From: Paenibacillus sp. Soil522
GTDB lineage: Bacteria; Bacillota; Bacilli; Paenibacillales; Paenibacillaceae
Length of the DNA stretch: 64,000 nt
NCBI RefSeq assembly: GCF_001428245.1
Contig: NZ_LMRV01000033.1
Span: forward strand, 105,228-169,227
Direction of reading: 5' to 3'
Below the pieces are notes generated by a model, which saw nothing but the letters and a program-made list of their open reading frames with translations, ran no database searches and was not told the DNA's origin. The position numbers were made by a program, and so were the translations under genes. Shown here piece after piece: positions 41,954 to 49,973 of this stretch. The number at the start of each line of letters is the position of its first letter. Position 1 is the first letter of the stretch.

Positions 41954-42835
41954 GTGGTTCGAATGGCCAGCCTGAATCAAACGGACAGCAGTGATGTTCC
42001 CCTATATTTTGCATACAAGAGAACCAGCGAGCATGATGGTTACATGGAAACCTTTCACTCTCACCAAGGAATTGAAATATTGCTTATCCACCGGGGAAGC
42101 GGAACAATGGTTGTCAATCATAAAAGATACGAGATTACGCCCGGCATGCTCTGCGTGTTTCAACCGTATCAGCTTCATCATCTTCAGCTCAATTACTCGG
42201 ATAACGAGCCCTTTGAGCGTTCCATTGCGATATTTGAACCGACGATGTTTGAAGCGTATTTTGAACAATGGCAGGGCTTGCATGCTTTCTACAAACATAT
42301 CTACTTAAGCAGGCTGGCATTCCCATGCCTCTATGGGCTCGGAGATGCCATAGAATTATCTAACGTATTTCATAGCATGGAAGAGCGGATCGGATTTTTG
42401 TCTAAGAAGGATCAGGTCGAGGAAATTTCATTGTTTCTCGTGGCTCTGTTTCGTGCTCTCAAACCGGTCTGGCAGAAGCGTGAAGGGCAGGCTGTTCCGT
42501 CCGATACACGGAAAACCCATCAAGCGGAACGGATCTTAAAATGGATTGAATTGCATTATGCAGAACCATTCCGGTTAGAAATGATGTCTAAGGACCTTCA
42601 CTTGTCGCCTTATCATCTATCCCATTTATTTAAGGAGGCTATCGGTATCAGTATTACCGAATATATAGCGGCGCGAAGAGTACATCAAGCCGTCATGCTG
42701 TTGACCGCGACCAGTAAACCGGTCTCCCTGATTGCGGAAGAAATCGGCATTACGAACAGCTCTTATTTTTGCTCGTTCTTCAAAGCTCAAATGGGCATTA
42801 CACCTCATCAATACCGAAAAAGATGGCGCCGTTAA
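41954..42835 (+). CDS. AraC-family regulator
   Basis: A 293-residue regulator with an N-terminal cupin-like ligand domain (FHSHQGIEILLIHRGSGTMVV; PGMLCVFQPYQLHHL). Two C-terminal helix-turn-helix motifs follow: LEMMSKDLHLSPYHLSHLFK and VSLIAEEIGITNSSYFCSFFK. The start is taken as GTG 41954, seven bases behind CGGAG; ATG 41963 is possible. It is divergent from the Gfo/Idh oxidoreductase, the likely target. The glycosidase downstream has its own promoter. Confidence 0.88.
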   Translation: MVRMASLNQTDSSDVPLYFAYKRTSEHDGYMETFHSHQGIEILLIHRGSGTMVVNHKRYEITPGMLCVFQPYQLHHLQLNYSDNEPFERSIAIFEPTMFEAYFEQWQGLHAFYKHIYLSRLAFPCLYGLGDAIELSNVFHSMEERIGFLSKKDQVEEISLFLVALFRALKPVWQKREGQAVPSDTRKTHQAERILKWIELHYAEPFRLEMMSKDLHLSPYHLSHLFKEAIGISITEYIAARRVHQAVMLLTATSKPVSLIAEEIGITNSSYFCSFFKAQMGITPHQYRKRWRR

Positions 42836-42843
42836 CCTAAATT

Positions 42844-42958
42844 TTTAGTTATTTATAATTAAGTTTAGTTTATTTTATATAAAAAACCTTAAAAAACATT
42901 GACTATTATGATTATCAGATGCTACTATGATTTGTGTAGATAAACAGTTTAGTTGTTT
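42844..42958 (+). promoter_or_regulatory. Promoter and TTTAGTT operators of the apiosidase-like gene
   Basis: TTGACT at 42899-42904 and TACTAT at 42923-42928 are 18 bases apart. TTTAGTT occurs at 42844-42850, within AGTTTAGTTTA at 42862-42872, and at 42948-42954 inside AAACA-N7-TGTTT. The same heptamer recurs in front of the LacI gene and the isomerase operon (49740-49945), suggesting that one LacI protein binds all three. The stretch 42836-43041 holds no gene. Confidence 0.5.
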
Positions 42959-43041
42959 TCGGAATAATTCAGTTGGTGGAAAATAAGCCGATGAATATGA
43001 AGTTAGAGTGACAGCCGCAAAACACTAAGGAGGCTATCATA

Positions 43042-44781
43042 GTGGCATTTACCGAGAATACCAAAGTCGGCGAGATTTGGGCGAATGAGAAGGCCCGGGC
43101 CGTTCTGCTTGCTTATGTTCCGCATCTTGCAGAGTCCCCTTATCTGTCGTTTATGAAAATGTATACGCTGCCACAGCTGGCCGCCGTGAATCAGACATGG
43201 TCTTGGACGCCGGAGATGCTGAAGGCTGCGCTTAGCGAGCTTGCACAAATACCGGATGACAAGACTGCAGAGATTGATGCGAAGCCTTCTACTGATTACG
43301 AAAGCGAGGCTGTGGCAGTTGGCTCGGCTGCAGCTGAAGCGCCTGAGCACGCTGAAAAATGGGGCATTTATGAGCTGGTCCTGTACGGACCGGCACATGG
43401 CAACCCGTTTATTGACGTATCGCTAAGCGCCATATTTACACATGAAGGACAAGGGCGGCAAGTGCTTGGCTTCTATGACGGGAATGGTATTTACCGTATT
43501 AGGTTTATGCCGGACGCCGAGGGAACATGGACATTTTGCACGAAGAGCACGGCGCGTTCGCTCGATAGCATTAAGGGAACGTTAATCTGTACAGCGCCTT
43601 CTTCAGGCAATCATGGTCCTGTTCGGGTGAAAAATACGTTTCATTTTGCTTACGAGGACGGCACGCCTTACTATCCGGTCGGAACAACCTGCTACGTATG
43701 GTCCCATCAAGAGACGGAATTGCAGGAGCAGACGCTTGAGACGTTGGAAGCATCGCCTTTTAACAAGCTTCGCATGTGTGTTTTTCCGAAATCATACCAA
43801 TTCAATACGAATGAACCGATTCATTATCCGTTTGAAGGTTCTTTGGAAAAGGGCTGGGATTACACCCGGTTCAATCCGGTCTTTTTCCGGCATTTAGAGA
43901 ACCGGATCTCGGATCTCGGAAGGCTGGGCATTGAAGCGGATCTTATTTTGTTCCATGCCTACGACCACTGGGGATTTTCAGAGATGAACCAATCAGTCGA
44001 CGACCGCTACTTGCGATACCTTGCCGCCCGGCTGTCTGCTTACCGCAACGTCTGGTGGTCGCTGGCCAACGAGTATGACTTAATGTGGTCGAAGGAGCAG
44101 GAGGACTGGGAGCGGTTTGCGCAGATTGTCACGGAGAACGATCCGGCCCGGCACTTGATCTCGATTCATAACTGCTTTGCCTTTTACGATTACAGCCGTC
44201 CGTGGGTGACGCACTGCAGCGTGCAGAGAATCGATGTGTACAGGACTGCGGAGAATACGAATGACTGGCGGAACGAGTGGAACAAGCCTATCGTCATTGA
44301 TGAATGCGCCTACGAGGGTGACATTGACATGGGATGGGGAAACATTACCGGTCAGGAGATGGTGCGCAGGTTTTGGGAAGGGGCCATTCGCGGCGGTTAT
44401 GTTGGACACGGCGAAACCTATGTGCATCCCGGGGATATTTTATGGTGGTCCAAGGGGGGGAAGCTGTACGGAAGCAGCCCGGATCGTATCGCTTTCCTTC
44501 GCAAAATATTGGAAGCGGGTCCCGCAGGCGGGCTGAATCCGCTGAAATCGGAATGGGATGTGCCGTCGGCAGGAATTCAAGATGAATATTATTTGTTCTA
44601 TTACGGCTTCAACCAGCCGCGCTACAGACATTTCAATATGAAGCCGGGAATTCGCTATAAGGTTGAAGTGATCGATACGTGGAATATGACCATTGAGGAG
44701 CGGGAAGGTATCTTCGAAGGCGCATTCCGCGTTGAGCTGCCTGGTCGTTCCTATATGGCTGTTACGCTGAAGAAGGCTTAA
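43042..44781 (+). CDS. DUF5060/apiosidase-like/DUF5605 glycosidase
   Basis: A 579-residue protein without signal peptide. Residues about 1-55 form a small helical domain. From about 105 a DUF5060-like beta-sandwich follows (WGIYELVLYGPAHGNPF). A TIM barrel of the DUF4038 apiosidase-like group starts near 215 (YYPVGTTCYVWSHQ; SPFNKLRMCVFPK). The C-terminal beta-domain is DUF5605-like. Candidate acid/base and nucleophile are Glu344 in SLANEYD and Glu421 in VIDECAYEG. Relatives include GH140 apiosidase, which releases apiose from rhamnogalacturonan II; the assignment here is by family, not proof. It starts at GTG behind AAGGAGG and shares upstream repeats with the isomerase/kinase operon. It probably acts on imported glycosides. 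Confidence 0.78.
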   Translation: MAFTENTKVGEIWANEKARAVLLAYVPHLAESPYLSFMKMYTLPQLAAVNQTWSWTPEMLKAALSELAQIPDDKTAEIDAKPSTDYESEAVAVGSAAAEAPEHAEKWGIYELVLYGPAHGNPFIDVSLSAIFTHEGQGRQVLGFYDGNGIYRIRFMPDAEGTWTFCTKSTARSLDSIKGTLICTAPSSGNHGPVRVKNTFHFAYEDGTPYYPVGTTCYVWSHQETELQEQTLETLEASPFNKLRMCVFPKSYQFNTNEPIHYPFEGSLEKGWDYTRFNPVFFRHLENRISDLGRLGIEADLILFHAYDHWGFSEMNQSVDDRYLRYLAARLSAYRNVWWSLANEYDLMWSKEQEDWERFAQIVTENDPARHLISIHNCFAFYDYSRPWVTHCSVQRIDVYRTAENTNDWRNEWNKPIVIDECAYEGDIDMGWGNITGQEMVRRFWEGAIRGGYVGHGETYVHPGDILWWSKGGKLYGSSPDRIAFLRKILEAGPAGGLNPLKSEWDVPSAGIQDEYYLFYYGFNQPRYRHFNMKPGIRYKVEVIDTWNMTIEEREGIFEGAFRVELPGRSYMAVTLKKA

Positions 44782-44911
44782 CATGCTTGGTATTAATGAT
44801 GCCGGTTTAGCATTTTATTTTCAAGTTCCCGACTGCCATTATTTTCTGGGTAATTTATGATGCATAGAAAAAGAATCCAAAGGCAAAATAAACAAAAAGA
44901 AAGGGGACAAT

Positions 44912-45493
44912 ATGATGTCAAAAAACAAAATGGCTGTAAAAATAGTGACGGTTGTCACCACAAGCTTATTTTTAGTGATAACTGGCTGTACAAACATTCC
45001 GAATAGAGAGGTACGACAACAAACCGTTAGAGACAATAATCGCGAACCTCAGGCGTTGGTTGATCGTAACCTTGATAATCGCGGACCGAGAGCTCTTCGC
45101 GATGAGAACAATGTTGATAATCGCGGACCGAGAGCTCTTCGCGATGAGAACAATGTTGATAATCGAATCGAGGTTGCCGACAAGGCTGCCGAAAAAATCA
45201 CGAACGTGAAGGGCGTCGATCAAGCCAATGTGCTCATCACCCGTCGAAACGCTTATGTTGCTGCCGCGCTTGATAGCAATCAAAATCAGCTGACCAAACA
45301 GATTGAGGATCAGATTGCGCAGCAAGTAAGAGCAGTAGATCCTGATATCCAAAATGTATATGTATCGACCAATCCGGAATTTATTGACCGGATTAACGGA
45401 TATGTCAATGATGTTGGGCAAGGAAGACCGGTTGCAGGTTTTGTCGAACAGTTTAATGAAATGGTCGAGCGAATATTTCCTAATGCGAGATAG
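44912..45493 (+). CDS. YhcN/YlaJ-type sporulation lipoprotein
   Basis: A 193-residue lipoprotein with lipobox VITGC, lipidated Cys near residue 26. The C-terminal half (about 85-190) matches the YhcN/YlaJ domain: KITNVKGVDQANVLITRRNAYVA and NVYVSTNPEFIDRINGY. Relatives are forespore or spore-cortex-associated lipoproteins. Between signal and domain lies a 14-residue repeat (DNRGPRALRDENNV) in two full copies. Two terminators follow. It is a single-gene unit between the glycosidase and gapB. Confidence 0.87.
   Translation: MMSKNKMAVKIVTVVTTSLFLVITGCTNIPNREVRQQTVRDNNREPQALVDRNLDNRGPRALRDENNVDNRGPRALRDENNVDNRIEVADKAAEKITNVKGVDQANVLITRRNAYVAAALDSNQNQLTKQIEDQIAQQVRAVDPDIQNVYVSTNPEFIDRINGYVNDVGQGRPVAGFVEQFNEMVERIFPNAR
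45074..45165 (+). repeat. 42-bp in-frame tandem repeat
   Basis: Two exact 42-bp units (45074-45115, 45116-45157) plus 8 bases of a third. Each encodes DNRGPRALRDENNV. Identity at DNA level suggests a recent duplication by slippage; copy number may vary between strains. Confidence 0.9.
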
Positions 45494-45507
45494 TTGAATC
45501 AGTTGAT

Positions 45508-45545
45508 AAAACCCATCTTGATTGCCAAGATGGGTTTAATTTTTA
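45508..45545 (+). terminator. Rho-independent terminator
   Basis: ACCCATCTTG pairs perfectly with CAAGATGGGT around a 5-base loop and is followed by TTAATTTTT. Confidence 0.88.
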
Positions 45546-45556
45546 CAATTTTATGG

Positions 45557-45590
45557 AAGACACGGCCTTTAGGGCATGTGTCTTTTTTTC
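45557..45590 (+). terminator. Second terminator in tandem
   Basis: AAGACAC pairs with GTGTCTT, with an inner GCC-GGG pairing, and T7 follows. Together with the preceding hairpin it insulates the gapB operon. Confidence 0.75.
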
Positions 45591-45750
45591 GTCTTCATTT
45601 ATAGTGTGTACTATATATTATTTATGATGTATTATATCCTGCATTAGGCGTGATAAAATTTTATATATTGTGCAATAAAAAATAAGTATTATGCATTAAA
45701 AGAAAAATGGTGTACGCTGTTAACAAATAGATCAAAGGAGGAATGCTAAT

Positions 45751-46782
45751 ATGTTTCGTGGCGTAGGCATTAGCGGGATGGGAAGAATCGGACGGCTGTT
45801 GGTAAGAAAAATTTTCTCGAATCCGACACCATCCATTTCACTGAAAGCCATTAACAGCACGTATCCGATTGAAACCATTGCTCATCTCTTGAAATATGAC
45901 TCTGTGCACGGAAGATGGGATGCGGATATTGGTATTCGCGATAACGATCTTGTGATTAACGGACATAGGATCTCTGTTGTATTTGAAAGAGAGCCGGAAA
46001 ACATTTTGTGGAGCCGATACGGTGTCGATCTTGCCATCGATGCAACGGGGAAATTCAACAACAGGGAGGGATCGCTCAAGCATGTCGTTTCTGGCGCATC
46101 TAACGTATTGATTACGGCGCCTGGGGAGCATATGGATTTGACCGTCGTCATGGGCGTAAATGATCATCTATACGACCCGAAAAAACATAAACTGCTGTCG
46201 GCGGCATCGTGCACCACGAATTGCCTTTCTCCCGTTCTTCAAATATTGGACAAGACGCTTGGCGTACAGTCAGGCTGGCTAACCACAGTACATTCGTATA
46301 CTTCAGACCAAAATCATCTGGATAATCCGCATAAAGATTTACGAAGAGCAAGAGCGTGCACGGAATCGATTGTCCCTACGACGACAGGAGTCGGGAAGGC
46401 GCTTGCAGATGTGCTGCCGCACTTGGCATCCCGCATTCAGGGACTGTCCTTGAGGGTTCCGACACAGGATGTCTCTCTACTAGATTTGAATATCAAAGTG
46501 TCCAGAAATACAAGCGTGAAGGAAGTAAATGCCGTCATTCAAGCCGCAGCCGAAGGAAGCAGCTCCCCATATATTGGATTCTCGTCTGAGCCGCTCGTGT
46601 CCGCCGACTATATCGGCTGCACCAAATCGGCTGTTGTGGATGGACTTTCGACAATGGTTATGAACGATGAAATTAAGGTGCTTGCATGGTATGACAACGA
46701 GTGGGCATATGCCAGCCGCGTATTGGACATTGCATATATGGTAAAAGAAAGGGTGAATCGCACATGGGAAATAACGGTATAG
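45751..46782 (+). CDS. gapB: Glyceraldehyde-3-phosphate dehydrogenase, gluconeogenic GapB type
   Basis: A 343-residue enzyme that interconverts glyceraldehyde 3-phosphate and 1,3-bisphosphoglycerate. The N-terminal Rossmann motif is GISGMGRIGRLLVRK. The catalytic Cys is 154 in SAASCTTNCLSP. The second beta strand ends AINSTYP without the Asp that binds NAD in glycolytic GapA, in line with NADP preference and a gluconeogenic role. Overlap with the SR1P-like gene and then pckA makes it the head of a gluconeogenic operon. AAAGGAGG precedes the ATG. In Bacillus gapB and pckA are repressed by CcpN during growth on glucose; the upstream AT-rich stretch could hold such sites, but I cannot assign one. 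Confidence 0.93.
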   Translation: MFRGVGISGMGRIGRLLVRKIFSNPTPSISLKAINSTYPIETIAHLLKYDSVHGRWDADIGIRDNDLVINGHRISVVFEREPENILWSRYGVDLAIDATGKFNNREGSLKHVVSGASNVLITAPGEHMDLTVVMGVNDHLYDPKKHKLLSAASCTTNCLSPVLQILDKTLGVQSGWLTTVHSYTSDQNHLDNPHKDLRRARACTESIVPTTTGVGKALADVLPHLASRIQGLSLRVPTQDVSLLDLNIKVSRNTSVKEVNAVIQAAAEGSSSPYIGFSSEPLVSADYIGCTKSAVVDGLSTMVMNDEIKVLAWYDNEWAYASRVLDIAYMVKERVNRTWEITV

Positions 46783-46961
46783 ATTTAGGGGTTATTATTT
46801 GTAAGCATTGTATGTCGGTCATCGATACTCTTCCAACAGAGAGAGTAACGACCTATTACTCGGATTGCCAAGAACAAGATTGTTTAATAACGAGAGGGAC
46901 AAATGATTCGAAGTTTGGAAGCGTTATCAATTTGATGCCTGCAACGGGCGGGAAGGAATGA
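46764..46961 (+). CDS. SR1P-like GapA-binding peptide homologue
   Basis: A 65-residue peptide with a Cys motif [11 protein letters not shown], then [10 protein letters not shown] and CQEQDC. The pattern CxxC-x-EKVTTLY-C is the signature of SR1P, the peptide encoded within B. subtilis regulatory RNA SR1 that binds GapA. This one is longer than the 39-residue Bacillus peptide, with extra residues at both ends. It starts within gapB, overlapping by 19 bases, and its stop overlaps the pckA start by four bases. Translation of the three genes is thus coupled. Four or more Cys could hold a metal. Family call is by motif only. Confidence 0.72.
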   Translation: MGNNGIDLGVIICKHCMSVIDTLPTERVTTYYSDCQEQDCLITRGTNDSKFGSVINLMPATGGKE

Positions 46962-48523
46962 ATAGTATGGAGACAATGGTACAGCTGGCTTCGAACATAC
47001 ACTATAATTTGCCGGTATCCGCTTTAATTGAGAAATCGCTGCTGCGCAATGAAGCGGTTCAAACGGCAACGGGAGCTCTGCAGGTTTTTACGGGAAATTT
47101 TACCGGACGCTCTCCTAAAGATAAATATGTCGTAAACGAACCTTCTGTCTCAGAACACATAGCGTGGGGAAACGTTAATCAGCCACTATCCCAAGAACAT
47201 TTTCACCAGTTGTATCAAAAGGCAAAAAGGTATATGGAGGAACGCGAGCTGTTCGTATTCGATGGGTTTGCAGGAGCTGATCCGCAGTACCGCTTGCCGA
47301 TTCGAGTCGTGAACGAGTATGCATGGCATAACCTGTTTGCCCGTCAGCTGTTTATCCGTCCTACACAGGACGAATTGGCGGCTCATGTACCTGAATTTAA
47401 CGTAATCGCCCTTCCTGGATTAAAGGCTGATCCGGAAATAGACGGAACGCATTCGGAAACGTTCATCTGCATCTCGTTTGAAGAGAAGGTTGTCCTTATC
47501 GGCGGTACAGAATATGCTGGCGAAATGAAAAAATCAATCTTCAGTGTATTGAATTATATACTGCCGTTCAAAGGCGTTCTCCCTATGCATTGCTCCGCTA
47601 ATGTCGGCGAGGGCGGCGATACGTCACTCTTCTTCGGATTATCGGGCACGGGCAAAACAACGCTTTCCGCCGATCCTGACCGCAGCTTAATTGGGGACGA
47701 CGAGCACGGCTGGTCAGAGCAGGGCATTTTCAACTTTGAGGGCGGCTGCTATGCCAAATGTATCGGTCTGAGTGAGAAGAAAGAACCGCAAATATGGCAG
47801 GCAATACGGTACGGAACCTTATTGGAAAATGTCGTGCTGGATGCGGCGACAGGAGTTCCCGATTATAACGATAATCGGATTACCGAAAACACGCGGGCTG
47901 CTTATCCGATTGAGAACATTCCGGGAGCTGTCCAACCTTCTATGGCAGGCCATCCGAATGTGATCCTTTTTCTGACAGCAGACGCTTGCGGCGTTCTTCC
48001 CCCAATCTCGAGGCTTACTAAGGAGCAAGCGATGTATCACTTCTTGTCCGGGTATACATCAAAGCTGGCCGGTACGGAGAGAGGGGTCATAGAACCGGAG
48101 TCAACATTCTCCGCCTGCTTCGGCGCTCCGTTTCTGCCGCTCCCGCCTTCCGTATATGCTGAAATGCTGGGCAACAAAATCGAGCAGTTCCAGGCTAAAG
48201 TATACTTGGTTAACACGGGCTGGTTCGGGGGCCCATACGGAGTGGGACAACGCATGAATTTAACCCATACGAGAGCAATGGTAACGGCTGCTATTAACGG
48301 AACAATCGAGGACTCGGGGTTTACGGTCGATCCTATCTTCGGCTTGCATTGCCCGCAAACAGTAGAGGGAGTTCCAAGCGAATTGCTGTTTCCGCGGAAC
48401 GCATGGCAGAACAAGGGAGCATATGAAGCAAAAGCGGAGGATTTGGCAAATCAGTTTAAGCGGAATTTCAGTAAATTTAAGAATGTAAGCAAGCAGATTG
48501 CAGAAGCAGGTCCGCTGGTTTAA
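46958..48523 (+). CDS. pckA: Phosphoenolpyruvate carboxykinase (ATP)
   Basis: A 521-residue enzyme that makes phosphoenolpyruvate from oxaloacetate and ATP, the entry reaction of gluconeogenesis. Family motifs are [12 protein letters not shown] near residue 50, the P-loop [16 protein letters not shown] with Lys233, the metal-binding IGDDEHGW, and [15 protein letters not shown]. Full length for the family. ATG 46958 overlaps the preceding stop as ATGA; a terminator follows the gene. Confidence 0.96.
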   Translation: MNSMETMVQLASNIHYNLPVSALIEKSLLRNEAVQTATGALQVFTGNFTGRSPKDKYVVNEPSVSEHIAWGNVNQPLSQEHFHQLYQKAKRYMEERELFVFDGFAGADPQYRLPIRVVNEYAWHNLFARQLFIRPTQDELAAHVPEFNVIALPGLKADPEIDGTHSETFICISFEEKVVLIGGTEYAGEMKKSIFSVLNYILPFKGVLPMHCSANVGEGGDTSLFFGLSGTGKTTLSADPDRSLIGDDEHGWSEQGIFNFEGGCYAKCIGLSEKKEPQIWQAIRYGTLLENVVLDAATGVPDYNDNRITENTRAAYPIENIPGAVQPSMAGHPNVILFLTADACGVLPPISRLTKEQAMYHFLSGYTSKLAGTERGVIEPESTFSACFGAPFLPLPPSVYAEMLGNKIEQFQAKVYLVNTGWFGGPYGVGQRMNLTHTRAMVTAAINGTIEDSGFTVDPIFGLHCPQTVEGVPSELLFPRNAWQNKGAYEAKAEDLANQFKRNFSKFKNVSKQIAEAGPLV

Positions 48524-48557
48524 CTATTCATCTCGGTAGGCGGCAGCGAAATAAGCA

Positions 48558-48597
48558 AAAAGGATTGATGGATGCTCTCATCAATCCTTTTCTTTTT
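48558..48597 (+). terminator. Rho-independent terminator
   Basis: AAAGGATTGATG pairs with CATCAATCCTTTT across a short loop and is followed by a T-rich tail. It ends the gapB-pckA operon. Confidence 0.88.
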
Positions 48598-48639
48598 ACT
48601 CAGATTGGAGACTGCCGACCGCCGCTGCCGTGTTTTTAT

Positions 48640-49698
48640 TTAAATGTGATGGACTGATTCCTTAACGGGAGCGCGCGATGATAGCCGCTCGATAAACTGC
48701 GTATCAACAGTAATCTTCGTTTTTACAAGATCGTCTGTCTCGATGGATTGCATGATTAAATCTACGGCTAAGTGAGCCATACGCTCTTTCTCGACATGAA
48801 CGGTCGTCAGTTCGGGAGAAACGATAACGGCCTCGGATATGTTGTCAAACCCGACCACGGATACGTCTTCCGGAACGCGGTAACCAAGCTCGCTCAATGT
48901 TTTAATGGCGCTGATGGCGATATAGTCACACTCGCAGAACAAAGCCGTAGGCAAGGCATTTCCCGCATCCAAATAGGCGTCCAGCTGACTTTTTAGCGCT
49001 TCCTGCGAAGAAAGAATGGTAGGCGCTACCGAGAATACACATTGGTCGTTAACTTCTATGTCTCTTTCGTGCAATGCTGTCGTAAATCCGCGTTTTCTTT
49101 CATCAAAATTGTGAATTCTTACTTTTGAGGCTATGTATCCGATATTTTGGTGTCCAAGCGCACATAAGTGAGAACCCGCCTGGTAAGCCCCCATCACATT
49201 ATTGATTTCAACAAAATGGACCGGAAGTGTTTCAAAACAATTGTCGAGTACGACAAGCGGTGTTGTAAGCTGCTCTGCTACAGCTGCGATTTGTGAATGA
49301 TTCAGATTGGTTCCGAGCAGAATGACGCCGTCACTGCGCTTTTCCTCCGCCAAGGCTTTAATATTCTCATGAAAATGGTCCATATCGACCGAAGTGAAAA
49401 TGAGCGAGAAACCATTCGTCCGGCATCTTTCCTCGATGTAATGAATCAGCTCTCGAAAAAATGGCTGTTGATAATATTGTTCCAGTACGATTCCAGAGTT
49501 GGCGAATGCAAGAAAGGTAAGAGATTTCGTCGCCGTCTCCGTAACCGCTGCTCTGGACTTCGGCATGTAGCCGTTTTCTTTTGCAATCTGCAATATTCGA
49601 TCGCGAGTTTCGGAACTGATGCCTTGCTTCCCGCTGAAAGCAAACGAAACAGCAGATTTTGAAACTCCCGCAATTCTAGCGATATCCTCCATTTTCAC
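48640..49698 (-). CDS. LacI-family repressor of the sugar catabolic operon
   Basis: A 352-residue repressor. The N-terminal LacI helix-turn-helix is MKMEDIARIAGVSKSAVSFA and continues FSGKQGISSETRDRILQIAK. The periplasmic-binding-protein-like effector domain follows (DGVILLGTNLNHSQIAAV; LCALGHQNIGYIAS; VSVVGFDNISEAVIVSP). It is divergent from the isomerase operon, with repeats of TTTAGTT in the 275-base interval. It is the best candidate to control that operon and the apiosidase-like gene. Confidence 0.93.
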   Translation of the reverse strand: MKMEDIARIAGVSKSAVSFAFSGKQGISSETRDRILQIAKENGYMPKSRAAVTETATKSLTFLAFANSGIVLEQYYQQPFFRELIHYIEERCRTNGFSLIFTSVDMDHFHENIKALAEEKRSDGVILLGTNLNHSQIAAVAEQLTTPLVVLDNCFETLPVHFVEINNVMGAYQAGSHLCALGHQNIGYIASKVRIHNFDERKRGFTTALHERDIEVNDQCVFSVAPTILSSQEALKSQLDAYLDAGNALPTALFCECDYIAISAIKTLSELGYRVPEDVSVVGFDNISEAVIVSPELTTVHVEKERMAHLAVDLIMQSIETDDLVKTKITVDTQFIERLSSRAPVKESVHHI

Positions 49699-49739
49699 GA
49701 TTAAGAATCCCTCTTCCCGTTTAAGATCAGTTTAGTAAG

Positions 49740-49945
49740 TTTAGTTTACACTGAGCGGAGAATAGAAGCAAGCGCGAATGGCGTTATTGCTAAATATTTA
49801 GTTTGTTTAACTAAATTTAAAGATAAAAATATATAAACTGATTGACCAAACCGCTTTATGGTGTTAAATTTATGTTCGTAAGCACTTATTCGAAAATAAA
49901 TTGTTAAGTTAGTTTAGTTTAATTACAATTTTTTTAGTTTAGTTT
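49740..49945. promoter_or_regulatory. LacI operator cluster and operon promoter
   Basis: TTTAGTT occurs at 49740-49746, at 49797-49803 as the left arm of the inverted repeat TTTAGTT-N5-AACTAAA (49797-49815), at 49913-49919, and twice overlapping at 49933-49944. AGTTTAGTTT is repeated 25 bases apart at 49911-49920 and 49936-49945. TTGACC at 49842-49847 and TAAATT at 49865-49870 (17 bases apart) form a candidate promoter for the isomerase operon. The operators thus flank it on both sides, an arrangement that would allow looping. Confidence 0.6.
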
Positions 49946-49973
49946 CATAAGTGTAGCTGGAGGAGAAGTTCAG

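Noticed and set aside
45600-45740. CcpN operator upstream of gapB
   Set aside because: Expected from Bacillus biology, but the AT-rich stretch gives only partial matches and I cannot choose one.
49871-49886. CRE-like catabolite control site (GTAAGCACTTAT) before the isomerase operon
   Set aside because: Matches the CcpA consensus only loosely and lacks the central CG; not better than chance in AT-rich DNA.
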